From CAYNJF01 sp964351745 (lineage in GTDB: Bacteria > Pseudomonadota > Gammaproteobacteria > Berkiellales > Berkiellaceae), in assembly GCA_964351745.1 (NCBI GenBank), contig CAYGPI010000004.1, forward strand, positions 1-64,000: 64,000 bases of DNA, given 5' to 3'. The notes under the pieces are model-generated. The model was given only the letters and a program-made list of their open reading frames with translations, ran no database searches and was not told the origin of the DNA. The position numbers were made by a program, and so were the translations under genes. Shown piece by piece: positions 55,501 through 61,240 of this stretch (positions are counted from its first letter, which is position 1; each line of letters starts with the position of its first letter).

Positions 55501-55653
55501 ATCGTTATCTTCTTTGGGGTCCTGATGATGACTTTCTTAACTTTATATTTCATTCCTGTTATTTACCAGTTGTTGGCTAAAAATACAAAGCCGCCTCACG
55601 AGGTGGACCAAGTGCTTCATGAGCAGTTGGAGCAGTATAAAGATAATGTTTAA
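52543..55653 (+). CDS. RND multidrug efflux permease
   Basis: Inner-membrane pump of 1,036 residues with the twelve-segment RND layout: TM1 near 12-30, the two large periplasmic loops, and the TM4 proton-relay LALVLAIGLIVDDAIVVLENIHR with the Asp pair. The TM10 region holds LVGLAAKNGILIVEF. The YPDTDPPVVSI motif at residues 37-47 is standard for the HAE1 family. It exports hydrophobic drugs, dyes or detergents using the proton gradient. The TolC-like partner is not in the window. Proximity to the aminoglycoside-modifying-like genes makes a resistance-rich region. Confidence 0.94.
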   Translation: MMISDYSIKRPVFAAVMSLLIIVFGVVSFLKLPLREYPDTDPPVVSITTKYQGASASIVETRITQLLEDRVAGIEGVRFISSSSQDGRSQISIEFDISRNIDDATNDVRDRVSGVINNLPNEADPPEIEKASSDDDVIIWLNFNSKNMSVMEITDYARRYLQDQFSALDGVARVRIGGSKEKAMRIWLDRKELAARALTVGDIEQALLRENVELPAGQIQSIMKDFTVRVDRAYNTPQDFEKLVIVQGEEGYLVRLGDVARVKIAPVEERGFFRGNGEPMVGIGIIKQSTANTLDVANRVKAKMKVVNQQLPEGMTLDQSYDTSIFIQNSIDEVYKTLFIAITLVILVIYLFLGNVRAMLIPAVTVPVSLIATFIILWIFGYTINLLTLLALVLAIGLIVDDAIVVLENIHRRLEKGEPPLLAAFRGGRQVGFAVIATTLVLVAVFIPITFLEGDVGRLFSEFAVAMVAAVIFSSFVALTLCTALASRIMKQHAKKNILSVYLDKVIEKTTACYSSSLKFLLSHPMIVVISFVVIIGSTVLILKKVPGEFVPKEDRGVIFMIVSAPEGSSYEFTSSYMEEIEARLMPFVDSQEFHRLLIRAPRSLSSTQNFSGGIGIIVLKHWDTGRKPVWHYVSEIRRLTQDLSGVKIFPVVRQGLSRGLGKPVEFVLGGSSYEELAKWRDILLEKASENPNLLELDHDYKETKPQVAIRIEKDRAGDLGVSLIDINKTLETMLGSRHVTTFIERGEEYDVILEGESSLQKTALDMKNIYVRSNKSETLIPLSNLITYRDFADAASLNRYNRLRSITIEANLAEGYSLEEALIYLNALAKEHLPSDAIINYKGQSLDYTETGSSIYFIFLLSLVIVYLVMAALFESFVHPFVIMFSVPLAVFGALVGLWLTGQTLNIYSQIGLIMLVGLAAKNGILIVEFINQLRDQGVAFKDAIIEATQIRFRPIVMTAITTIMGSLPLIYSMGAGKETRYVLGIVIFFGVLMMTFLTLYFIPVIYQLLAKNTKPPHEVDQVLHEQLEQYKDNV

Positions 55654-55782
55654 TTTATATACAAGTGACCATGATCTGTTTTTGAATGAATTTCAAGGTT
55701 ATTGTGGTTTATTGAATAAGCCATAAACTGTGAATTGAGCTCGTGTTGGATTGACTTTAATGCCTAGCCAAGTGGTTGATGT

Positions 55783-57105
55783 ATGATGAACAACAAATCA
55801 TTTTTAAACCTTGGACCATTTGCACCGAATGTGAAGGAGTCTGTTTTTTACTCATTCTATGCAGATGAGACAACCAGATTCCTACCCTTTAAAGATTTGC
55901 CGTCACGCTTGCGTGAGCAGCATCAATTAGAGCTCAACGCCGTTGGCAAGTATCAACAAGCTTTTATTATAGCAGCTCAACCAAAATCTCATGTTGCCTT
56001 ATTTAGTGACTTTAGACATCCTAAGTGGCACGATCTCTTTCAATGGCACTATAAGCTTGCATTAGAGATAGGGTTAGATATTTTGCCTCAAAATCATATG
56101 CACTTTTTTTCTAGGGATAATTTTTACGCTGAAATTTTTAATCATAAACAATCATCAGGCAAGCTCATTTGCTGTGGTTATGGTTTTCAAAATGTTTCTT
56201 ATATTGAGAATCAAAATCTCTTAAAAATAAGTCAACAGGGCCATTCTAAATTTGAGTTGGCTCGAAATGCGTTAGATTATAATATACCTATCCCTAAGTC
56301 TCTAGTGATCAAGAAGAGTGAGGTCTTGTCAAAAGAAGTTCACCAATTTTTTGACAGACGTAGCTCAGGAGTTATCGCAAAATTCATGGGCATGGGTGGT
56401 GCCACGAACACTTTTGAAGTGAAGGATCCTGAGGCATGTCATAAAGGTTTAAGTGGCTTTGATTCTGAATTTGAATGTTTGTTGCAAGAAAAGCTGAATT
56501 TGCTTGAATATAAAGAAATGGCTGTCGATATAAAAATGCAAGATGATACTTTTGAAATTGACAATGTGCGCCAAGTTTTGGTCACTCATGATCAATACTG
56601 GCATCCTAATATCAAACTCAAGCCTGAGCATCTAAGCGCCTTGTCAAACGTTGTGACATATATGAGGCAGCTTGGTTTTACTCATCCGCAAGGTTATACG
56701 TTTGGCATAGATTTTTTTATAAAAGAAGACGAGTTGTTGGTTGGAGAGATAAATGCAAGATGGACTAGCGGGCTAGTTTCAAAATTAATTTTATATAGGT
56801 TAAAAGCTAATCATTATCCTTGCTATGCCATTAGTGATGTTCTCGAGCTGAAACTAATGCCAAAATTTCAAAATATGGTAAAAGATAATTTATATCGTGT
56901 GCATGGTGACCATTTTAGCTTTGGAGTTGTTTTCGTTAGTTTTAGTCCTTCAGTTGTCATGAAGCATGGGCAAAGCCATGTCCAGGTTTGGTTTTTAGTG
57001 ATTGGCGATCTTCATGGTTTTGTGCAAATGAAAAATTGTATTTTAGGTGAGCATAGTCTATCTAAAGTCAACGAAATTGACATGAAAGCTGATCTCTGGA
57101 CATAG
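55783..57105 (+). CDS. ATP-grasp-like protein, unknown substrate
   Basis: Protein of 440 residues. The centre and C-terminal part read like an ATP-grasp ligase: GVIAKFMGMGGATNTFEV (Lys and Gly-rich loop), LLQEKLNLLEYKEMAVDI, and GYTFGIDFFIKEDELLVGEINARWTSG with Asp, Glu and Asn metal ligands. The N-terminal 150 residues are not recognised. It would ligate a carboxylate to an amine using ATP. ATGs at 55783 and 55786 are both possible. It stands alone between the RND pump and a small hypothetical gene. Confidence 0.72.
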   Translation: MMNNKSFLNLGPFAPNVKESVFYSFYADETTRFLPFKDLPSRLREQHQLELNAVGKYQQAFIIAAQPKSHVALFSDFRHPKWHDLFQWHYKLALEIGLDILPQNHMHFFSRDNFYAEIFNHKQSSGKLICCGYGFQNVSYIENQNLLKISQQGHSKFELARNALDYNIPIPKSLVIKKSEVLSKEVHQFFDRRSSGVIAKFMGMGGATNTFEVKDPEACHKGLSGFDSEFECLLQEKLNLLEYKEMAVDIKMQDDTFEIDNVRQVLVTHDQYWHPNIKLKPEHLSALSNVVTYMRQLGFTHPQGYTFGIDFFIKEDELLVGEINARWTSGLVSKLILYRLKANHYPCYAISDVLELKLMPKFQNMVKDNLYRVHGDHFSFGVVFVSFSPSVVMKHGQSHVQVWFLVIGDLHGFVQMKNCILGEHSLSKVNEIDMKADLWT

Positions 57106-57291
57106 GCCCAAGAGGGCCGTTAAAGATTTGAATCTCTCCTGAAAATATAGCCGATTTCTTTTCTTTCTAACGCGTTGTATGTACACGGATTTTATCAGCA
57201 TTTTAGCCCCTTTTGTCGTATTGAAGTACATTTTTGCAAAACTTTGTGGGATAGTGATTTCAGTATAGACAATAAATCAAGGGGATCTAAC

Positions 57292-57636
57292 ATGTTACGT
57301 GGAACAAACAAAGAAAAATTTGAGCTAGCTAAAGCTTTATTTGAGTCAGGTCAGGCGTCTACAGTGGTGAGAGGCAGAGAGGCCCATGCTGAAGAAGATA
57401 ATGGCTTAGCAACAAATCAAGCTAGAAGGATGGTTCTTGAAGGGACTGGCCAAGAGCTCTCTGCTTCAGAAATATATGCACAGCAAACTTTATTATTATC
57501 TCAATTTAATAAAAGAAGAGAAGAAGAATCCAAAGATGACGTCTTCGCAAGAATTTATCAAAATGGGATTGAAGCAGGTTTGAATGATGAGCTGGCTTTA
57601 GAGCAAGCGATTTCAGCGATCCAATGTTCAGCTTAA
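57292..57636 (+). CDS. Small hypothetical protein, 114 aa
   Basis: The ATG at 57292 follows AAGGGGA with ideal spacing, so it replaces the longer frame that opens at 57175. The product is highly polar and helical (MLRGTNKEKFELAKALFESG, then RREEESKDDVFARIYQNG) with no signal or span. Not recognised. Monocistronic upstream of the ABC-F promoter. Confidence 0.72.
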   Translation: MLRGTNKEKFELAKALFESGQASTVVRGREAHAEEDNGLATNQARRMVLEGTGQELSASEIYAQQTLLLSQFNKRREEESKDDVFARIYQNGIEAGLNDELALEQAISAIQCSA

Positions 57637-57665
57637 TTTTTATCTTAAAGATATCTGCAATGCAC

Positions 57666-57694
57666 TTGACATGAGTGTCTTTGCAGATTATCTT
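57666..57694 (+). promoter_or_regulatory. Promoter of ABC-F gene
   Basis: TTGACA (57666-57671), a 17-base spacer and TATCTT (57689-57694). It predicts a transcription start near 57701 and an untranslated leader of about 127 bases. Confidence 0.7.
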
Positions 57695-57727
57695 AAACTT
57701 GTCTTTCCTTCGATAGAGCACCAAATC

Positions 57728-57803
57728 ATGACAATTAACTCTTAAAGAGATCCTTCTTAAAGGATCACTAGTTTTTCTAGAGATACTCTAGACAAAATTT
57801 GTC
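57728..57803 (+). promoter_or_regulatory. ABC-F leader: upstream ORF and chain of palindromes
   Basis: A six-codon frame (Met-Thr-Ile-Asn-Ser-stop) spans 57728-57745. Palindromes follow in series: 57739-57749 (CTCTTAAAGAG), 57749-57766 (GATCCTT arms), a T5 run at 57772-57776, 57776-57792 (TCTAGAG arms) and 57791-57803 (GACAAA arms). Adjacent arms share bases, so alternative folds are possible. This resembles ribosome-stall attenuators of antibiotic-induced ABC-F genes. The upstream ORF lacks a clear ribosome site. Confidence 0.45.
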
Positions 57804-57827
57804 CTTTAAATTTAAGAGGTTATTGTT

Positions 57828-59273
57828 ATGCATAAGCCAATTTCCATAAAAAATATCTGTTTGTCTTTTTCTGATCGGCTTATTCTAGAGAATGTCTCAG
57901 CTGACATTTTCCCTATGGGCCGGATTGGCATTGTGGGTGATAACGGTTGCGGCAAATCAACTTTACTCAAGATAATTCAGGGCTTGTTAGAGGTTGAGAG
58001 TGGCTCGATTGAGCGATCGAAAGATATGGTCATGGGATACGTGCCTCAAATCATTGATAATAACGTTGGTTTAAGTGGTGCTGAGTGCTTTAACCATGCT
58101 CTTTCATCTGTGATGAGCCATGATCTGAACTGCCTGTTGTTAGATGAGCCAACGAATCACTTGGATAGCAAGAACAAACGCTCCTTATTGCGTATGCTTC
58201 AAAACTTTAAGGGCACTTTGATGGTCGCTTCGCATGACTTAGAGCTTCTCAATTCTTGTATTGATATCATATGGCATATGAAAGATGGTAAAATTCATGT
58301 CTTTAAAGGCACGTACCAGGATTATTTGCATGAGCTTGACAATGCGAGGTTGTCGATCATTCAAGAAATATCTCAGGTAAAAAATCAAAAGAAATGTGCT
58401 CATGAAAAACTCATGAAGGAACAATCAAGAGCAGCTAAAAGCAGAGACAAGGGAAAGAAGAGTATTAAGCAAAGAAAATGGCCAACCATCGTGAGTCATG
58501 CGAAAGTGAGTCGTGCCAGCCAAACTTCAGGGCAGAAAAAATCTGATATTAAGAGACATTCACAGGCTCTAGACGATAAATTAATAGCATTAAAGCCTAA
58601 GCCTTCGATCAATCCAAAATTTTATTTTCAAACCAAAGTAGAGCATACGAAGACTATCTTATCTGTACAAAATGGTATGGTTGGGTATGCGGGGCGCTCT
58701 TTGATTCAAGGCATCAGTTTGTCTATCATGGGCTCTGATCGCTTTGCCATTTTAGGCGAAAATGCTAGTGGCAAATCTTCCTTAGTTAACGCTATGCTAC
58801 AATCCTCTCATGTTATGAGTGCTGGATCATGGTGTTTACCTGATGTCGGCGACATTGGCTATCTTGATCAGCATTATAATCAACTATCGCAGGATATGAC
58901 GGCTTTAGAGCATTTAAGTCTACTTGCTAAGTCTTGGGATATAACTCAAATTAGGCGTCACTTAAGAGATTTTTTATTTAAGGATGATACCTTAGTTCAA
59001 ACACAAGTAAAATATCTTTCAGGTGGTGAGAAGGCAAGACTGTGTCTAGCACTTGTTGCTTCAAAATCACCCCAGCTACTTATTTTAGATGAAGTGACTA
59101 ATAACTTAGATATGAGTACTCAGGCTCATGTCATTGAAGTATTGCAAGCTTATACCGGTGCTCTTTTAGTTATTTCGCACGACGAGCACTTTCTAAAAGC
59201 TATCAATATTAGACAAGGTTACAAGATTGAAAATAACAAACTTTACTTTAAAGCGGCTCTGTTTGAAAATTAA
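57828..59273 (+). CDS. ABC-F family ATPase
   Basis: Soluble protein of 481 residues with two ABC domains and no membrane part. Domain 1: Walker A GDNGCGKST, Walker B LLLDEPTNHLD and H-loop ASHD, with an abbreviated region before a GLSGAECFNHAL signature. A charged linker (about 170-270, KEQSRAAKSRDKGKKSIKQR) follows. Domain 2: GENASGKSS, YLSGGEKARLCLA and LLILDEVTNNLD. ABC-F proteins bind the ribosome E site and act in translation or protect against ribosome-targeting drugs. The gene has its own promoter and structured leader, which favours inducible protection. Confidence 0.9.
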   Translation: MHKPISIKNICLSFSDRLILENVSADIFPMGRIGIVGDNGCGKSTLLKIIQGLLEVESGSIERSKDMVMGYVPQIIDNNVGLSGAECFNHALSSVMSHDLNCLLLDEPTNHLDSKNKRSLLRMLQNFKGTLMVASHDLELLNSCIDIIWHMKDGKIHVFKGTYQDYLHELDNARLSIIQEISQVKNQKKCAHEKLMKEQSRAAKSRDKGKKSIKQRKWPTIVSHAKVSRASQTSGQKKSDIKRHSQALDDKLIALKPKPSINPKFYFQTKVEHTKTILSVQNGMVGYAGRSLIQGISLSIMGSDRFAILGENASGKSSLVNAMLQSSHVMSAGSWCLPDVGDIGYLDQHYNQLSQDMTALEHLSLLAKSWDITQIRRHLRDFLFKDDTLVQTQVKYLSGGEKARLCLALVASKSPQLLILDEVTNNLDMSTQAHVIEVLQAYTGALLVISHDEHFLKAINIRQGYKIENNKLYFKAALFEN

Positions 59274-59434
59274 TGTAGCATAGGATTTAGAGGTATTATA
59301 TCTTACAAGCGAAGAAAGCCGTGCAACACATGTTGTATGATGAAAGCTTAAGAGCTGTTTGATGCTTGTGCTCAAGCTAATACTTCAGTCAATGTTAAAA
59401 AGCTTAATCTTTAACGAACAGAGAGTATAACTTA

Positions 59435-59620
59435 ATGGGTGAATGGATGTACCAAACACCAGAGCAAGTGGCCGAAGTTGTGATAGATTGCATTTATAAT
59501 CCAACTCCGCCGGTTAGAGTTAGAACCTCTGAATGGGCAAATCAGTTTTGCGATTTAAAAACAAAAGCTGATCCAACTGGCTTGTTACTTCAAGATAAGG
59601 TTTATCAAGAAATGCTATAA
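59435..59620 (+). pseudogene. C-terminal fragment of an SDR oxidoreductase
   Basis: Sixty-one codons starting MGEWMYQTPEQVAEVVIDCI and including PPVRVRTSEWANQFCDLKT and DPTGLLLQ, which look like the C-terminal end of short-chain dehydrogenase/reductase proteins. The Rossmann core and catalytic YxxxK are absent, and the preceding 160 bases do not carry them in any frame. Most likely a remnant; an independent small protein is less likely. Confidence 0.5.
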
Positions 59621-59836
59621 GCAAGGGGCGCTATCATGGCGCCTTCCTTTAGATGGCATAGATGTCATAAATTTTTTATCTACACCTTGATTTATGTTTA
59701 GTCACTTAAATCGTATTGGTTAATTACACCTTTATTGATATTTTCTATGTTGCGACACACAACGCAGTGTTTTTGTGATAAAAATTTCGCTATGCTTAGG
59801 AAAGACCTTGCGATACTTAGTTTGGCAGATTGAAAT

Positions 59837-60487
59837 ATGTTTAAGATGAAGATACCCCCTTATAAGGAGACCCTGAGGGAGGAAATTTTTAACTGTATTA
59901 TCCATGCTGTTGGGTTTGTTCTATCCATTGCGGCTTTAATATACCTCATACGTGTCTCTAGCGTGCATCATCATAAAATGGCTGTTCTTGCCAGTGCTGT
60001 TTATGGCAGCTCTGTGATTGTCTTATATTTAACTTCAATGTTATATCACGGAATTCAGCATCCTAAAGCCAAAGGTGTTTTGAAGGTTTTAGATCATTGT
60101 GCTATTTACATCCTAATTGCTGGCTCATATACGCCGTTTACTTTACTCGCTTTGCAAGGTCCGTTTGGTTGGGGTGTTTTTATTGCGGTCTGGACATTGG
60201 CTCTCATGGGGGTTGTTTTTAAGTTTTTTTACACAAACTCCTTTGAAAAAACCTCAACTCTGTTATATCTACTCATGGGGTGGGGCGGGCTAACAATGAT
60301 TAAACCGTTGTATGAGCTGTTGCCCTTAGAGTCATTTATTTTGTTAGTAACAGGTGGCGTGACTTACACTTTAGGTATTATCTTTTTTATTTGGGAAAGA
60401 TTGCATTACTCGCATGCTATTTGGCATGTCTTCGTACTTGTGGGTAGCCTGCTACATTTTCTTGCAATTTTATTCTACTTGATTTGA
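59837..60487 (+). CDS. Hemolysin III / PAQR-family membrane protein (YqfA-like)
   Basis: Protein of 216 residues with seven hydrophobic segments. The PAQR metal-site motifs are present: SMLYHG in an early helix, DHCAIYILIAGSYTPF in the middle and HAIWHVFV near the end. Bacterial members are inner-membrane proteins of uncertain role, some with pore-forming or hydrolase activity. TTGCGA and related elements upstream are not convincing as a promoter. The gene stands alone. Confidence 0.88.
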   Translation: MFKMKIPPYKETLREEIFNCIIHAVGFVLSIAALIYLIRVSSVHHHKMAVLASAVYGSSVIVLYLTSMLYHGIQHPKAKGVLKVLDHCAIYILIAGSYTPFTLLALQGPFGWGVFIAVWTLALMGVVFKFFYTNSFEKTSTLLYLLMGWGGLTMIKPLYELLPLESFILLVTGGVTYTLGIIFFIWERLHYSHAIWHVFVLVGSLLHFLAILFYLI

Positions 60488-60674
60488 ATATAGGAAAGAT
60501 TGCCATGGTCTTCTTTTAGGAGGCACGCATTGTCTTATGCTGGCAGATGCCAAAAAAAGTGCATCTCTCAAGACGACCGTACAACTGCTAAATGTGAAAA
60601 GCCATACAAAGACAACGTCATGAGATTCTTGTATGATATAGTCTGTTTACTTATTTCAAATTTAGGGATTCATG

Positions 60675-61025
60675 ATGCCGATCCAAGATAGTCAAAAGGC
60701 TTTTGCCTCTCATGTGATTGATCTCATGCAGATCATAGGCCCTGTTTATGATAAGCGCATGTTTGGTGGTTATGGCATATTTCTAGATGGTCTTATGTTT
60801 GGGCTCATTGCTGACAGTACCCTTTATTTTAAAACAGACGAGAAAACTGTAAGTTCTTTTAGTGAAAAAGGCCTTGAGGCTTTTTCATATCTCAAAAAGG
60901 GCAAAGATTGCAAGTTATCCTATTTTCAGGCACCTGAAGAAGCTCTTGAAGATATTGAAGAAATGCGCGAATGGGCTAATATGGCTTTCAATACGGCTTT
61001 AAGAGCAAAGCAAAGAAAAAAATAG
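60675..61025 (+). CDS. TfoX N-terminal domain protein
   Basis: Single-domain protein of 116 residues with VYDKRMFGGYGIFLDGLMFGLI and later LYFKTD and YFQAPEEALED, the TfoX/Sxy N-terminal fold. It lacks the C-terminal domain of the competence regulator Sxy, so a direct role in competence is uncertain. ATGs at 60672 and 60675; AGGGA at 60664-60668 is better spaced for 60675. Confidence 0.85.
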   Translation: MPIQDSQKAFASHVIDLMQIIGPVYDKRMFGGYGIFLDGLMFGLIADSTLYFKTDEKTVSSFSEKGLEAFSYLKKGKDCKLSYFQAPEEALEDIEEMREWANMAFNTALRAKQRKK

Positions 61026-61240
61026 CACTTATGCTCTAAAGGCGTGTTTCATTATAAATTCATTTGAATCAGTGTTTAATCAGCCATTGGCCATCTAAAT
61101 GCTCAATTATTGTGCCTGTGATTGAAGCTTCTAGTACTAAAGGACTATAGTCTTGGCTTATGTGCCAGGTTATCATTGAAAGAATGTCAGCAATACATTC
61201 ATCATTTTTGGTGAATATCCCCGTAAAGTGGGAGGATTTT

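Noticed and set aside
60500..60691. 63-codon frame MPWSSFRRHALSYAG between the hemolysin-III and TfoX genes
   Set aside because: No ribosome site, Cys/Arg-rich composition unlike the neighbours, and it overlaps the TfoX start.
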